Assembly (NCBI GenBank): GCA_014268975.2
Contig: CP077096.1
Span: forward strand, 62,001 to 126,000
DNA: 64,000 bases
Direction of reading: 5' to 3'
Source of the DNA: Pseudomonas wayambapalatensis
GTDB lineage: Bacteria > Pseudomonadota > Gammaproteobacteria > Pseudomonadales > Pseudomonadaceae
Shown: positions 44,889 to 55,559 of the stretch, in pieces
How positions within the stretch are numbered: position 1 is the stretch's first letter
Layout of the letters: the number at the start of each line of letters is the position of its first letter
Notes under the pieces: model-generated
What the model was told of the DNA's origin: nothing
Seen by the model: the letters and a program-made list of their open reading frames with translations, nothing else
The model's database searches: none
Made by a program: the position numbers and the translations under genes

Positions 44889-47033
44889 TCAAGCCGGAAT
44901 CGCTTCTGCAGCCGCCTCCCGCGCCCACACCCGGTGCCCTTCGACCGCCTTCACGAAAGCCTCCACGGTCTTCTGGTCATCCCCCAGCAACAAACCCTTG
45001 TCCTCCTTGAGCCCCAGCGCCCCCAGCAGCGCCTTGCCGTCCTTGGCCAGGCCGATCGCCTTGAGGTGCTTGTAGCCTTCAAGCAGGAAGTGCTTGGACA
45101 CCCCGCTCGCCGCCAGTGCATCCATCGAGGCCTTGCCAGCCGGGACCAGGATCCCGTCGAACATGACCGACGGCATGCCTTCCATCGAGGCATCCACCGC
45201 CAGCGCCTTGCCGTCAGAGGTCTTCACCGGCGCCGAGGTCGGCCCCAGCAGCATGGGGCGTGCGCTGTGGGCCTCCAGCGCCTTGACCAGCCTGTCGACG
45301 CTGTCGCCATCCACGCCATTGGCTACCAGCAGCGCAATCTTGCGCCCCTTGATGCCCACATCGCCCGGATGATTCATCTGGCTCAAGGCCGGTGACGACT
45401 TGAGCTTCGATTCCTTGCCCTTGACCGTCCCGGCCTTGGGCGCCGGCAGGCCGAGATTCTGCGCGACTGCCGCTGCCAGCTTCAGGTCGATATTGGCCAG
45501 GATCTCGTTAACCTCCCGCGCGCGAATGTGCTCGCGCTCGACCTTGCCCAGCTCGAAGCTGTAAGCCTTGATGATGTGCTGTTGTTCGTTGTCGCTCATG
45601 CTGTGGAAGAACAGCCGCGCCTGCGAGAAGTGATCGCCGAACGAATCGCTGCGCTGGCGGATCTTGTGCGCGTCGACGCGCTCCTGATAGCTCTCGAAGC
45701 CGCCGTCCTGCGCTGCCGGCGGGGTTTCCTTCGGCCAGCCGCCATCGATGGAGTTGGGCTCGTAGGACGCACGCCCCTTGTCGATGGTCATCCGATGCAT
45801 GGCATCGCGCTGGCCGCTGTGGTTAGGCGCGATTGGCCGGTTGATCGGGATTTCGTGGAAGTTCGGCCCGCCCAGGCGGCTGATCTGCGTGTCGGTGTAG
45901 GAGAACAGCCGGCCCTGCAGCAGCGGGTCGTTGGTGAAATCGATACCCGGCACGATGTGCCCCGGGCAAAAGGCGATCTGCTCGATTTCGGCGAAGAAGT
46001 TGTCCGGGTTGCGATCGAGCACCATCTTGCCCAGCGGCGTCACCGGCACCAGCTCCTCGGGGATGATCTTGGTCGGGTCGAGCAGGTCGAAGTCGAACTT
46101 GTGCTCGTCTTCCTCTGAAACGATCTGCACCCCCAGCTCCCACTCCGGGTAGTCACCGGTCTCGATGGCTTCCCACAGGTCGCGACGGTGATAGTCGGTG
46201 TCCTTGCCTGCCAGCTTCTGCGCTTCGTCCCACAGCACCGAGTGCACGCCCTGGCGGGGTTTCCAGTGGAACTTGACGAAACTGGCCACGCCCTCGGCGT
46301 TGATCAGGCGGAAGGTGTGCACCCCGAACCCTTCCATCATCCGCAGGCTGCGCGGAATGGCGCGGTCGGACATGGCCCACATGACCATGTGCGCCGACTC
46401 GGGCACCAGCGAAACGAAATCCCAGAACGTGTCGTGGGCCGAGCCGCCGGTGGGGATCTCGTTATGCGGTTCGGGTTTCACCGCGTGGACGAAGTCAGGA
46501 AACTTGATCGCATCCTGGATGAAGAACACCGGCATGTTATTGCCCACCAGGTCGAAATTGCCCTCATCGGTGTAGAACTTGACGGCAAAGCCGCGCACAT
46601 CGCGCACCGTGTCACCAGAGCCACGAGGCCCCTGCACAGTGGAAAAGCGCACGAACACCGGGGTGATCTTCTGCGGGTCCTGCAGGAAACCGGCCTTGGT
46701 CAGGGCACTGTGGTTGGCGTAGCTCTGGAAATACCCGTGGGCGCCGGTGCCGCGGGCGTGGACGATACGCTCGGGGATGCGCTCATGGTCGAAGTGGGTG
46801 ATCTTCTCGCGCATGATGAAATCTTCGAGCAGCGAAGGCCCGCGAGCGCCGGCCTTGAGGCTGTTCTGGTTGTCGGCGACCTTCACCCCCTGGTTGGTAC
46901 GCAGCGCCTGGCCGGTGGCGTCGCTGCGGAAGGTTTCCAGGCTCTGCAGCTTGGCGTTGGTGTTGGCCTTGTCCGGGGTGTCGGCCCCGGCGACCTGGCT
47001 GGCATGCGGCGCGGTGCTCTTCTTGCTGGCCAT
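44889..47033 (-). CDS. katE: Monofunctional catalase HPII (large subunit)
   Basis: KatE destroys hydrogen peroxide in stationary phase. The 714-residue length and the C-terminal GATase1-like domain (about 560-714) mark the large-subunit clade. Catalytic His lies in [14 protein letters not shown], Asn in [10 protein letters not shown], and the haem Tyr in [19 protein letters not shown] 47033 has GAGGAGAA upstream. It stands alone, divergent from metNIQ. Confidence 0.96.
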   Translation of the reverse strand: MASKKSTAPHASQVAGADTPDKANTNAKLQSLETFRSDATGQALRTNQGVKVADNQNSLKAGARGPSLLEDFIMREKITHFDHERIPERIVHARGTGAHGYFQSYANHSALTKAGFLQDPQKITPVFVRFSTVQGPRGSGDTVRDVRGFAVKFYTDEGNFDLVGNNMPVFFIQDAIKFPDFVHAVKPEPHNEIPTGGSAHDTFWDFVSLVPESAHMVMWAMSDRAIPRSLRMMEGFGVHTFRLINAEGVASFVKFHWKPRQGVHSVLWDEAQKLAGKDTDYHRRDLWEAIETGDYPEWELGVQIVSEEDEHKFDFDLLDPTKIIPEELVPVTPLGKMVLDRNPDNFFAEIEQIAFCPGHIVPGIDFTNDPLLQGRLFSYTDTQISRLGGPNFHEIPINRPIAPNHSGQRDAMHRMTIDKGRASYEPNSIDGGWPKETPPAAQDGGFESYQERVDAHKIRQRSDSFGDHFSQARLFFHSMSDNEQQHIIKAYSFELGKVEREHIRAREVNEILANIDLKLAAAVAQNLGLPAPKAGTVKGKESKLKSSPALSQMNHPGDVGIKGRKIALLVANGVDGDSVDRLVKALEAHSARPMLLGPTSAPVKTSDGKALAVDASMEGMPSVMFDGILVPAGKASMDALAASGVSKHFLLEGYKHLKAIGLAKDGKALLGALGLKEDKGLLLGDDQKTVEAFVKAVEGHRVWAREAAAEAIPA

Positions 47034-47258
47034 CGGCGGTTCTCCTCATCAGTCTTCAGGCTGCCCTTTCGGGCTTGTTGAAGTAGTGACTGGACGCTTT
47101 CGCCAAGCGTTCCATCGGGATTACCGGTTGTCGCGTTATGCCGGATGGATTGGTCGATTACGAAATAAATGCTAAGAACAACTATGGGAAAAGGCTAAAA
47201 TGCGCCACCCCAGCTCACCGCTGACCCCAATTTCCATGCGCCCCACAAGGTTCGCTAC

Positions 47259-48266
47259 GTGATCGAGTTCCAACATGTGCACAAGACCTACCGCGTCGCC
47301 GGTAGGGACATCCCCGCCCTGAATCCGACCAGCCTGACCATCGAAAATGGCCAGGTGTTCGGCCTGATCGGCCACTCCGGCGCTGGCAAGAGCACCATGC
47401 TGCGCCTGATCAACCGCCTCGAAGCGCCGTCCGGCGGCAAGATCATCGTCGATGGCGAGGACGTCACCGCCTTCGACGCCAACCAACTGCGCCGCTTCCG
47501 CCAGCAGGTCGGCATGATCTTCCAGCACTTCAACCTGCTGGCCTCGAAAACCGTGGCCGACAACGTCGCCCTGCCACTGGTGCTCGCCGGCGAGCTGTCG
47601 CGCGGCGAGATCGACAAGCGCGTCAGCCAGTTGCTGGCCCGCGTCGGATTGTCGGACCACGCGAAGAAATATCCGGCACAGCTGTCGGGCGGCCAGAAAC
47701 AACGTGTGGGCATCGCCCGGGCGCTGTCGACCAACCCGAAGATCCTGCTGTGCGACGAGGCCACCAGCGCCCTCGACCCGCAGACCACCGCCTCGGTGCT
47801 GCAATTGCTGGCCGAGATCAACCGCGAGCTGAAGCTCACCATCGTGCTGATCACCCACGAGATGGATGTGATCCGCCGCGTCTGCGACCGCGTGGCGGTG
47901 ATGGACGCCGGGGTGATCGTCGAGCAGGGGCCGGTGGCGGACGTGTTCCTGCACCCGCAACACCCGACCACCAAGCGCTTCGTCCAGGAAGACGAGCAGG
48001 TCGACGAAGGCGACCAGCGCGACGACTTCGCCCACGTGCCGGGCCGTATCGTGCGCCTGACGTTCCAGGGCGACGCCACCTATGCGCCGCTGCTGGGCAC
48101 CGTGGCCCGTGAGACCGGGGTGGACTACAGCATCCTGGCCGGCCGTATCGACCGCATCAAGGATGTCCCCTACGGCCAACTGACCCTCGCCGTCACCGGC
48201 GGCAACATCGACGCAGCGTTCGACCGCTTCAAGGCGGCTGACGTACACATGGAGGTCCTGCGCTGA
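47259..48266 (+). CDS. metN: Methionine ABC transporter ATPase
   Basis: The 335-residue ATPase has Walker [10 protein letters not shown], signature LSGGQ, Walker [14 protein letters not shown]-loop LITHEMDV, and the C-terminal NIL regulatory domain (about 265-335) through which methionine inhibits transport. Start is GTG 47259 with AAGG upstream. The last base of its stop is the first of metI. Confidence 0.95.
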   Translation: MIEFQHVHKTYRVAGRDIPALNPTSLTIENGQVFGLIGHSGAGKSTMLRLINRLEAPSGGKIIVDGEDVTAFDANQLRRFRQQVGMIFQHFNLLASKTVADNVALPLVLAGELSRGEIDKRVSQLLARVGLSDHAKKYPAQLSGGQKQRVGIARALSTNPKILLCDEATSALDPQTTASVLQLLAEINRELKLTIVLITHEMDVIRRVCDRVAVMDAGVIVEQGPVADVFLHPQHPTTKRFVQEDEQVDEGDQRDDFAHVPGRIVRLTFQGDATYAPLLGTVARETGVDYSILAGRIDRIKDVPYGQLTLAVTGGNIDAAFDRFKAADVHMEVLR

Positions 48267-48937
48267 TGGACGCCCTGAATTTCTTCGCCAACGTCGACTG
48301 GTCCGAGATTTCCCTCGCCACCGGCGACACCCTGATCATGCTGTTCGGCTCCCTGCTGTTCACGGTACTGCTCGGCCTGCCGCTGGGCGTGCTGCTGTTC
48401 CTCTGCGGGCCGCGGCAGATGTTCGAGCAGAAGGGCGTCTACGCGCTGCTGTCGCTGATCGTCAACATCCTGCGTTCGCTGCCGTTCATCATTCTGCTGA
48501 TCGTGATGATTCCGATCACCGTGCTGATCACCGGCACCTCGCTGGGCGTGGCCGGTGCCATCCCGCCGCTGGTGGTGGGCGCCACGCCCTTCTTCGCGCG
48601 CCTGGTCGAGACCGCGCTGCGCGAGGTGGACCGCGGCATCATCGAAGCCACCCAGTCGATGGGCGCCACTACCCGCCAGATCATCACCAATGCCTTGCTG
48701 CCGGAGGCCCGTCCGGGCATCTTCGCGGCCATCACCGTCACCGCCATCACCCTGGTGTCCTACACCGCGATGGCCGGTGTGGTCGGCGCGGGCGGCCTCG
48801 GCGACCTGGCCATCCGCTTCGGCTACCAGCGTTTCCAGACCGACGTGATGATCGTCACCGTGGTGTTGCTGCTGGTGCTGGTGCAGATACTGCAGACCGT
48901 CGGCGACAAGCTGGTCGTACATTTTTCCCGTAAGTAA
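48266..48937 (+). CDS. metI: Methionine ABC transporter permease
   Basis: The 223-residue permease has five to six helices and the EAA loop QSMGATTRQIITNALLPEARPGI near 130. It partners MetN. The family handles D- and L-methionine. Confidence 0.95.
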   Translation: MDALNFFANVDWSEISLATGDTLIMLFGSLLFTVLLGLPLGVLLFLCGPRQMFEQKGVYALLSLIVNILRSLPFIILLIVMIPITVLITGTSLGVAGAIPPLVVGATPFFARLVETALREVDRGIIEATQSMGATTRQIITNALLPEARPGIFAAITVTAITLVSYTAMAGVVGAGGLGDLAIRFGYQRFQTDVMIVTVVLLLVLVQILQTVGDKLVVHFSRK

Positions 48938-49001
48938 GCCTAACAGGGTCGGCCCGGCCGTCCCGTTCGGGGGCCGTCGCGGCCCTCACAAGGAGTGATC
49001 G

Positions 49002-49775
49002 ATGAAAAAGCTGTTCGCTGTCGTCGCCGCCGTCGCGGCCTTCTCGGCCAATGCCGCCGAAACCCTGACCGTCGCCGCCACCCCGGTGCCGCACGCCGAG
49101 ATCCTCAACTTCGTCAAGCCACAGCTGGCGAAGGAAGGCGTGGAGCTGAAGGTCAAGGAGTTCACCGACTACGTTCAACCGAACGTGCAGGTCGCGGAAA
49201 AACGCCTGGACGCCAACTTCTTTCAGCACCAGCCGTACCTGGATGAGTTCAACAAGGCCAAGGGCACCAAGCTGGTCAGCGTTGCCGGCGTGCACATCGA
49301 GCCGCTGGGCGTGTACTCGGCCAAGATCAAGAAGCTCGACGAGCTGCCATCCGGCGCCACCGTGGTCATCCCCAATGACGCCACCAACGGCGGCCGCGCC
49401 CTGCTGCTGCTGGACAAGGCCGGCGTGATCAAGCTCAAGGACAACACCAACATCCTGTCCACCGTGAAGGATGTGGCTGAAAACCCGAAGGGCGTGAAAT
49501 TCCGCGAACTGGAAGCGGCCACTATCCCGCGCGTGCTGACCCAGGTCGATGCGGCGCTGATCAACACCAACTACGCACTCGAAGCCAAGCTCAACCCTCA
49601 GAAGGACGCCCTGGCCATCGAAGGCAGCGACTCGCCGTACGTGAACATCCTGGTGACCCGTGAGGACAACAAGGACGCGGACGCGGTGAAGAAACTGGTG
49701 CAGGCGCTGCACTCGCCTGAGGTGAAGCAGTTCATCAACGAGAAGTACAAAGGGGCTGTGGTGCCGGCGTTCTAA
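49002..49775 (+). CDS. metQ: Methionine-binding protein (MetQ/NlpA family)
   Basis: The 257-residue MetQ-type binding protein begins TLTVAATPVPHAEILNFVKP after the signal peptide. The signal ends FSANA-AE with no lipobox cysteine, so it is predicted to be soluble in the periplasm rather than a lipoprotein as in E. coli. The rest of the family pattern is normal (LDANFFQHQPYLDEFN, VIPNDATNGGRALLLL). Confidence 0.93.
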   Translation: MKKLFAVVAAVAAFSANAAETLTVAATPVPHAEILNFVKPQLAKEGVELKVKEFTDYVQPNVQVAEKRLDANFFQHQPYLDEFNKAKGTKLVSVAGVHIEPLGVYSAKIKKLDELPSGATVVIPNDATNGGRALLLLDKAGVIKLKDNTNILSTVKDVAENPKGVKFRELEAATIPRVLTQVDAALINTNYALEAKLNPQKDALAIEGSDSPYVNILVTREDNKDADAVKKLVQALHSPEVKQFINEKYKGAVVPAF

Positions 49776-49797
49776 GCCGAACGATCGCGCTGAGCTC

Positions 49798-49875
49798 TTC
49801 GCGGGCAAGTCGGAACGCCGAACCGCCGCTCCCACAGGAAATCGCGTTCCCGTAGGAGCGGGCTTGCCCGCGAAG
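49798..49875. repeat. Paired inverted REP elements
   Basis: TTCGCGGGCAAGTCGGAACG ... CCGCTCCCACAG faces GTAGGAGCGGGCTTGCCCGCGAA. It fills the gap between convergent metQ and the sco gene. Confidence 0.88.
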
Positions 49876-49889
49876 CTTTTGGGGGTTCA

Positions 49890-50522
49890 TCAATCCCGCT
49901 TGACCAGCCCCGGCAACTGCGCCACCAGCTTCTGGTTGTTGAACGGCGCACGAATGAACCCACGCTGACGCCCGTCCGGCCCGACCACCGCCAGGTTGCC
50001 ACTGTGATCGACGGTGTACCCCGGCTTGCTGGTGTCCGCCGGGATGAACGGAATGCTCAGGGCATTGGCCAGCTTCTGGGTATCCTCGATGGAACCTGCC
50101 AGCCCCACGAAATCCTTGTCGAAATAGCCCAGGTACTGCTTGAGCTGCTGCGCCGTGTCGCGGTTCGGGTCGACGCTCACCAGCACCACCTGCAAGCGGT
50201 CGATCGCCTCCTTGGGCAGCTCGCTCTTCACCTGGCGCAACTGCGCCAACGTGGTCGGACAGATGTCCGGGCAGTAGGTGTAGCCGAAGAACAGCAACGA
50301 CCATTTGCCCTTCAACTGATCCAGCGCCACCGGCTGGCCGTTCTGGTCGCTCATGGTCACATCCGGCACGCTGCGGCTCTGCGGCAGGAGGATGATGCCG
50401 GCGTCGATCAGCTCGGCCGGGTTGGCCTCACCGCGGCCATTGAGCACCTTGTTGACGGTCAAGCCCATGATCAGCGCGACCAGGGCAACGAGGATGAAGA
50501 CGGTTTTCTGGGTTCGGGTCAT
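49890..50522 (-). CDS. SCO1/SenC family copper chaperone
   Basis: The 210-residue protein is held by an N-terminal membrane helix. The thioredoxin-like domain has the copper site CPDIC and the distal His in [12 protein letters not shown] proteins prepare the CuA centre of cytochrome oxidase subunit II. It is the last gene of the leftward cox cluster and overlaps cyoE by 4 nt. Confidence 0.93.
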   Translation of the reverse strand: MTRTQKTVFILVALVALIMGLTVNKVLNGRGEANPAELIDAGIILLPQSRSVPDVTMSDQNGQPVALDQLKGKWSLLFFGYTYCPDICPTTLAQLRQVKSELPKEAIDRLQVVLVSVDPNRDTAQQLKQYLGYFDKDFVGLAGSIEDTQKLANALSIPFIPADTSKPGYTVDHSGNLAVVGPDGRQRGFIRAPFNNQKLVAQLPGLVKRD

Positions 50523-51418
50523 AGGTTCAGCAACAGGTAGTGATCAACGAGCAGGGCGATGAACAGCAGGAACAGGTACGCGATAGAGTACTTGAAGGTG
50601 CCGATCGCCGCGTGCGGCCGGGTGCCACGGTACAACACCCAGGCCCACTGGACAAAGCGCAGCCCCAGCAACAGGGCGCAGGCCAGGTAGAGCGGGCCGC
50701 TCATGTGGATGGCATAGGGCAGCAGGCTCACCGCCAGCAGCACCAGGCTGTAGAGCAGGATATGCAGCTTGGTGTAGTGCTCGCCGTGGGTCACCGGCAG
50801 CATGGGTATCTCGGCTTTGGCGTATTCCTCCTTGCGGTGGATGGCCAGGGCCCAGAAGTGTGGCGGCGTCCAGGCGAAGATGATCAGCACCAGCAACAGC
50901 GGCTCGGCGCTCAGGTGCCCGCTGACCGCGACCCAACCCAGCAACGGCGGGGCGGCGCCTGCCAGGCCGCCGATCACGATGTTCTGCGGCGTGGCGCGCT
51001 TGAGAAAGCCGGTGTAGACGACCGCATAGCCCAACAGGGAGGCAAGCGTGAGCCAGGCCGTGAGCGGGTTGGTGAAGGCCAGCAGCAGCGCCATCCCGGC
51101 GCTTGCCAGGGCAAGGGCGAACGCCAGCGCCGGCAAGGGCGCCACCCTTCCCTTGGCCACCGGGCGCTTGCAGGTACGTGCCATCAAGGCATCGATGCGC
51201 CGGTCCAGCACGTGATTGACCACCGCCGCGCCGCCGGCGCACAGGGCGATGCCCAGATTGCCGAACAGCAGCACCGTCCACGGCACACCCGCGCGGGTGG
51301 CGAGGAACATGCCCACCAGCGAAGTGATCAGCATCAGCACCACCACCTTGGGCTTGGTCAGCTCCAGGTAGTCGCGCCAGCCAGCGCGCTGCCGCCCTTG
51401 GCTCAGAACCGTCGCCAC
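50519..51418 (-). CDS. cyoE: Protohaem IX farnesyltransferase (haem O synthase)
   Basis: CyoE/CtaB adds a farnesyl group to haem B. The 299-residue polytopic protein shows the Asp-rich motif [19 protein letters not shown] near 75. Start is GTG 51418, overlapping ctaA by 16 nt. Because ctaA is adjacent, the product haem O is probably passed on to haem A for the caa3 oxidase. Confidence 0.94.
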   Translation of the reverse strand: MATVLSQGRQRAGWRDYLELTKPKVVVLMLITSLVGMFLATRAGVPWTVLLFGNLGIALCAGGAAVVNHVLDRRIDALMARTCKRPVAKGRVAPLPALAFALALASAGMALLLAFTNPLTAWLTLASLLGYAVVYTGFLKRATPQNIVIGGLAGAAPPLLGWVAVSGHLSAEPLLLVLIIFAWTPPHFWALAIHRKEEYAKAEIPMLPVTHGEHYTKLHILLYSLVLLAVSLLPYAIHMSGPLYLACALLLGLRFVQWAWVLYRGTRPHAAIGTFKYSIAYLFLLFIALLVDHYLLLNL

Positions 51419-52476
51419 GTGTCGTTCCTCAAGTGATGGGAAACGCCGCCAGGCGTGACCGGCCGCAGGCGCCAGCCCAGGCCGACACGCACCTTGTCGA
51501 CCACCCGAATGCGGTAGTTCACCAGCACCATGGTCAGCAGCAACAGGGCGCCCCCGGCGTTGTGCGCCACGGCAACCCCCAGCGGCAGGTGCAGCAGCAC
51601 GTTGCTGATCCCCAACCCCACCTGCAGCGCCAAGGCAGCCAGCACCAGCCGGGCCAGGCCGGACAGGCCATTGCGGTGCAGCTTCCAGCTCAGCATCAGC
51701 AGCACTGCCACGACCATCAATGCGCCCAGGCGATGGCTGATATGGATGGCCGTACGCGCATCACTGTCGAGCTGCCCACCCAGGTAGTTCGGGCCGACGT
51801 GCTGGGTGAGATGGAAACCGTTGCTGAAGTCTGCCGCAGGCCACCATTGACCATGGCAGGTCGGCAAGTCGATGCAGGCGACTGCCGCGTAGTTGGCACT
51901 CACCCACCCACCCAGGGCGATCTGCCCAATCACCACCAGCAGTGCCAGCGCAGCCACCCGGCGCAGACTCAACGGCAGCTTGGGCGGTGGCGCAAAGGCC
52001 CGGGATAGACGCAGGGATAACAGGAACAGCAGGCTCAGGGTGGTGAAGCCTCCAAGTAGATGCGCGGTGACCACCTGCGGCCAGAGTTTGAGGGTCACCG
52101 TCCACATGCCGAACGCCGCCTGCGCCAGCACCACGGCCAGCAGCAGCACCGGCAACCGGTAGGGCCCGCCGTCGCGGCCATGACGACGTACCGCACCTAT
52201 CGCCAGCCAGGCGATGACCAGCGCCAGTGTGCCGGCGAAATAGCGATGCACCATCTCCGCCCAGCCCTTGGCTTCTTCCACCGGATGCTCGGGGAAGTGC
52301 AACTCGGCATGGGCCAGTTGCGCGTCGGTCTTGGGCACGCCGATGAAGCCATAGCAGCCGGGCCAGTCGGGGCAGCCGAGGCCGGCGTGGGTCAGGCGCG
52401 TGTAGGCGCCGAGCAGCACGACGACCAATGCCAGCAAGGTGGCGAACACAGCGAGTCGGTAACCGGGTCTGGCCAT
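51403..52476 (-). CDS. ctaA: Haem A synthase
   Basis: CtaA/Cox15 oxidises the C8 methyl of haem O to give haem A. The 357-residue protein has about eight helices in two bundles. Haem-ligand His residues appear in [33 protein letters not shown] and [11 protein letters not shown] Cys pair, CIDLPTC, lies in a periplasmic loop. GGAGG precedes the ATG. It is in the cox assembly operon. Confidence 0.95.
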   Translation of the reverse strand: MARPGYRLAVFATLLALVVVLLGAYTRLTHAGLGCPDWPGCYGFIGVPKTDAQLAHAELHFPEHPVEEAKGWAEMVHRYFAGTLALVIAWLAIGAVRRHGRDGGPYRLPVLLLAVVLAQAAFGMWTVTLKLWPQVVTAHLLGGFTTLSLLFLLSLRLSRAFAPPPKLPLSLRRVAALALLVVIGQIALGGWVSANYAAVACIDLPTCHGQWWPAADFSNGFHLTQHVGPNYLGGQLDSDARTAIHISHRLGALMVVAVLLMLSWKLHRNGLSGLARLVLAALALQVGLGISNVLLHLPLGVAVAHNAGGALLLLTMVLVNYRIRVVDKVRVGLGWRLRPVTPGGVSHHLRNDTWRRF

Positions 52477-52485
52477 GCTGGCCTC

Positions 52486-53070
52486 CTAGCCGATGTTGGA
52501 CAGCTTGAGCAGGTGGCGCAGGTCGTCGAGCACATGCTTGCCCTTGACCTTGGCGTCGTAGCGCAGCACCAGGTTGCCATGTGGATCGACGATCCACAGT
52601 TGCGCGCCGGGCTCGACGACCTTTGTGCGGTAGCGGTCGGCATCCAGCGCATAGCGCTGCAGTTGCGGGTACTCGCGTTCGAGCAGCGCCTGGTAGTCGC
52701 CACTCAAGGGAGTCGCGGTTGCCAGCGCATGGCTGGCACGACTGGCATCGCGGCCAAGGCCGACCTGGATCTGCCGGGCCAGGTAGACCAGCTGCCGGCA
52801 ATCCTCGGCGCAGGCATCGGGCGTGCTGACCAGCAGTTGCCAGCGCTCGTCCTGAGCCTGGATGCCGATATCGGCGCGGCTCTGGCCATTGCCGATCATC
52901 ACGCCGTGGTAGCTGCGTCCCTCCGGCACCCAGAACTTGAGCTTGTACATACTGGTGGCAAGGATCATCGGGCCGAGGGTCACCAGCAGGATCAGGATCA
53001 GCTGCAAGCGCCCGCGGGTGCGGGACTTGCGCCCTTCAGGCACGTCCAGTGGACTCGTGGCGGCGGCCAT
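52486..53070 (-). CDS. Membrane-anchored thioredoxin-like protein of the cox cluster
   Basis: The 194-residue protein has one N-terminal helix (LILILLVTLGPMILATSMY). Its periplasmic domain has CAEDC after LLVSTPDA and LWIVDPHGNLVLRYD near the end, echoing the CxxxC and distal-His regions of SCO proteins. Copper handling for oxidase assembly is an inference from this and its place between ctaA and surf1. The real family is a conserved cox-cluster hypothetical. Confidence 0.75.
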   Translation of the reverse strand: MAAATSPLDVPEGRKSRTRGRLQLILILLVTLGPMILATSMYKLKFWVPEGRSYHGVMIGNGQSRADIGIQAQDERWQLLVSTPDACAEDCRQLVYLARQIQVGLGRDASRASHALATATPLSGDYQALLEREYPQLQRYALDADRYRTKVVEPGAQLWIVDPHGNLVLRYDAKVKGKHVLDDLRHLLKLSNIG

Positions 53071-53779
53071 GGCGTTTCTCCTTGTTGTCGTTGTGCCAGC
53101 CGAAATACAGGTACAGCAGCACCAGCGCCGTGCTCAGGGCAAACCATTGCACGGCATAGCCGAGGTGTTTTTCCGGGCCCATGGCAACGACCGGCCAATC
53201 CAGCCGATAGCTGGCAGGGCCTGGTTCCAGGCGCAGTTCATGGGCGAAGCCTTCACGCGCCAGCTGCTGCCAGAGCTGTGCGGGATCAAGGGCGGTCAGC
53301 AGGTGCGGCCATTGGCCGCCGGGCGGGTCGGGGTGCAACTGGAAGGTGCTGCCTGGCGGCACGTAGACCGTGGCCTGCAACGCCAGGGGCTGGGCAGGGG
53401 TGTCGAAACGCACCGGCACGCGGCGGTCCGGCCAAGGCAACCAACCGCGGTTGACCAGCAACCACTGGCCGCTGGCCTGGTCGTGGAAGGGTTGCAGCAG
53501 CTCGACACCGGCCTGGCCGTCGCGCAGGCGGTTGTCCAGCAACAGGCTGTGCTCGGGGTCGAACTGGCCGAACAGGCGCACGCGGTAGAAGGCCGGGTCG
53601 GGCAGTTGCACAAGCTGCGCCACGGTCACCGGCGCCTCGATGCGCCGCTCGGCGTAGCTGTCGAGCAGTTGGCGCTTTTCCTCGGCCCGGCGCAGTTGCC
53701 AGCAGCCAAGCGCGATCAGCCCCGGCAGCAGTGCGAACACCACCAGGGTCGGGACCAGCCCCGGGCGAAATGGCCTCAC
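53036..53779 (-). CDS. SURF1-family cytochrome oxidase assembly protein
   Basis: The 247-residue protein has helices at both ends (VPTLVVFALLPGLIALGCWQL; FALSTALVLLYLYFGWHND) and the SURF1 pattern GCWQLRRAEEKR, LLVNRGWLP and KHLGYAVQWF. SURF1 helps insert haem A into subunit I. GTG 53779 with GAGG 7 nt upstream is chosen; earlier codons are a low-complexity shadow of the opposing gene. It overlaps the following gene by 35 nt. Confidence 0.92.
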   Translation of the reverse strand: MRPFRPGLVPTLVVFALLPGLIALGCWQLRRAEEKRQLLDSYAERRIEAPVTVAQLVQLPDPAFYRVRLFGQFDPEHSLLLDNRLRDGQAGVELLQPFHDQASGQWLLVNRGWLPWPDRRVPVRFDTPAQPLALQATVYVPPGSTFQLHPDPPGGQWPHLLTALDPAQLWQQLAREGFAHELRLEPGPASYRLDWPVVAMGPEKHLGYAVQWFALSTALVLLYLYFGWHNDNKEKRHGRRHESTGRA

Positions 53780-53842
53780 CGCGGCCTCGCCCTGTCGATC
53801 GCTATACTTGTCCACATCACTGCATCCCCCCGGAGTTTCGCC

Positions 53843-54046
53843 ATGCTCAAGGCCGCGATTGTCCTGATGCTGTTGGCCACCATCGCCAGCCTGTTCAGTG
53901 GCCTGGTGTTCCTGGTCAAGGACGACGACCAGTCCATCCGCTTGCTCAAGGCCCTGACCCTGCGCGTCACCCTGGCCGTCCTGACCGTCGGCCTGGTGGC
54001 CTGGGGCTTCATCAGTGGGCAATTGGTTTCGCACGCGCCGTTCTGA
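53843..54046 (+). CDS. DUF2909 twin transmembrane protein
   Basis: The 67-residue protein has two helices (LKAAIVLMLLATIASLFSGLVFLV; VTLAVLTVGLVAWGFISGQLV) joined by a charged loop KDDDQSIRLLK. CGGAG precedes ATG 53843. It is the only rightward gene within the leftward cox cluster, lying between surf1 and coxC. A role in oxidase assembly is likely from conservation of position, but not shown. Confidence 0.85.
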   Translation: MLKAAIVLMLLATIASLFSGLVFLVKDDDQSIRLLKALTLRVTLAVLTVGLVAWGFISGQLVSHAPF

Positions 54047-54076
54047 ATCACCCCACCCACAGGGTCCACCGTGCGG

Positions 54077-54964
54077 CTAAAGCACATACACAAAGATGAA
54101 CAACCCCACCCACACCACATCCACGAAGTGCCAATACCAGCTGGCCGCCTCGAACCCGAAATGCTTGTCCGGGTTGAAATGCCCGCGCAGTACGCGCACG
54201 AACATCACGATCAGGATCAAGGTGCCGAGCGTGACGTGCGCACCATGAAAACCGGTGAGCATGAAGAAGGTCGCGCCGTAGATCCCCGAGCCCAGGGTCA
54301 GGCCCAGGTGCACATAGGCCTCGTAGTATTCGTAGGCCTGCAGCGCCAGGAACGACAGCCCCAGCAGGATGGTCAGCCCCAGCCACAGTTTCAGCGCGCC
54401 GCGATGGCCCTTGCGCAGGGCATGGTGGGCGATGGTGATGGTGACGCTGGAGCTGACCAGCAGGATGGTGTTGATCAGCGGCAGGTGCCAGGGGTTGATG
54501 ATGTCCTTCGGCGGCGGGAACAGCTTCGGATCCGGCGTGTGCAGCAACGGCCAGACGAACTCGAAATTGGGCCAGAGCATGTGCGTCACGCCCTTGGCGC
54601 CTTCGCCGCCGATCCAGGGACCGGCCAGCACCCGCACATAGAACAGCGCCCCGAAGAAGGCCATGAAGAACATCACTTCCGAAAAGATGAACCAGCTCAT
54701 GCCCCAACGGAACGAGCGGTCCATCTGCGCGCTGTACAGCCCGGCATGGCTCTCCTTGACCACCGCACCGAACCAGCCAAACAGCATGTAGGCCAGGAAC
54801 AGCGCACCGACGAAGAAGATCAGCGGCCCATGGGATTCCGGGTGTCCGGCCTTGAGATCGTTGAACCAGGTGCCCAGGCCGAACACCGTGATGAACAGCC
54901 CGACAGTGGCGATGATCGGCCACTTGCTCTGCGCCGGAACGTAGTAGTGCTCATGACTTGCCAT
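54077..54964 (-). CDS. coxC: Cytochrome c oxidase subunit III
   Basis: The 295-residue membrane subunit has seven helices, the signature WGMSWFIFSEVMFFMAFFGALFY near 88, and the C-terminal FHGAHVTLGTL ... FEAASWYWHFVDVVWVGLF. Compared with short subunits III it has an extra loop (GGEGAKGVTHMLWPNFEFVWPL). ATG 54964 begins MASHEHYYVPAQSK. Confidence 0.96.
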   Translation of the reverse strand: MASHEHYYVPAQSKWPIIATVGLFITVFGLGTWFNDLKAGHPESHGPLIFFVGALFLAYMLFGWFGAVVKESHAGLYSAQMDRSFRWGMSWFIFSEVMFFMAFFGALFYVRVLAGPWIGGEGAKGVTHMLWPNFEFVWPLLHTPDPKLFPPPKDIINPWHLPLINTILLVSSSVTITIAHHALRKGHRGALKLWLGLTILLGLSFLALQAYEYYEAYVHLGLTLGSGIYGATFFMLTGFHGAHVTLGTLILIVMFVRVLRGHFNPDKHFGFEAASWYWHFVDVVWVGLFIFVYVL

Positions 54965-54980
54965 TGCTGTTCTCCTTCCC

Positions 54981-55547
54981 TCAGCGGGCGCCCTGAGCGT
55001 CCTGTACCGCGGCATGGGCAACCGGCGGGTGACGCGCAGTGATGTCGAACAAGGTGTAGGCCAGGGTCAGGTGCTTCACATTGCCCGGCAGGTCGCGGTC
55101 GACGATGAAGCGCACCGGCATCTCGATGCGCTCGCCCGGCTGCAGCACCTGCTGGGTGAAACAGAAGCACTCGGTCTTGTGGAAATACGCCGCCGCTTCG
55201 GCCGGGGTGATGCTGGGAATCGCCTGGGCACTCATCGGCCGGTCGGTCGGGTTGTGTGCGACGAACACCATCTGGTTCACCGCGCCCGGATTCACTTCGA
55301 GCTGGTCAGCGGTGGAGTAGAAGTCCCAGACCATGTCGCTGGCGTTGGTCGACATGAACTGCACCCGCACCGTGCGCGAAGGGTCGCTGATCTGACTGCC
55401 TTCGTACTGTCCGCCCGTCTTGCCGTTGATACCGAAGGCCTTGCACATCACGTCGTAGATCGGCACCAGGGCAAAGCCGAAGGCGAACATCACCACCGTC
55501 AGCATCAACAGGCGCAGCACCAGGCGTTTGAGCGACAGGCCGGTCAT
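54981..55547 (-). CDS. ctaG: Cytochrome oxidase CuB assembly protein (Cox11)
   Basis: CtaG delivers copper to the CuB site of subunit I. The 188-residue protein has one N-terminal helix and a periplasmic beta domain with copper motif ECFCF near 125 and the early Cys in DVMCKAFG. It lies between coxA and coxC, which is the conserved order. Confidence 0.95.
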   Translation of the reverse strand: MTGLSLKRLVLRLLMLTVVMFAFGFALVPIYDVMCKAFGINGKTGGQYEGSQISDPSRTVRVQFMSTNASDMVWDFYSTADQLEVNPGAVNQMVFVAHNPTDRPMSAQAIPSITPAEAAAYFHKTECFCFTQQVLQPGERIEMPVRFIVDRDLPGNVKHLTLAYTLFDITARHPPVAHAAVQDAQGAR

Positions 55548-55559
55548 CGCGTCGGTCTC

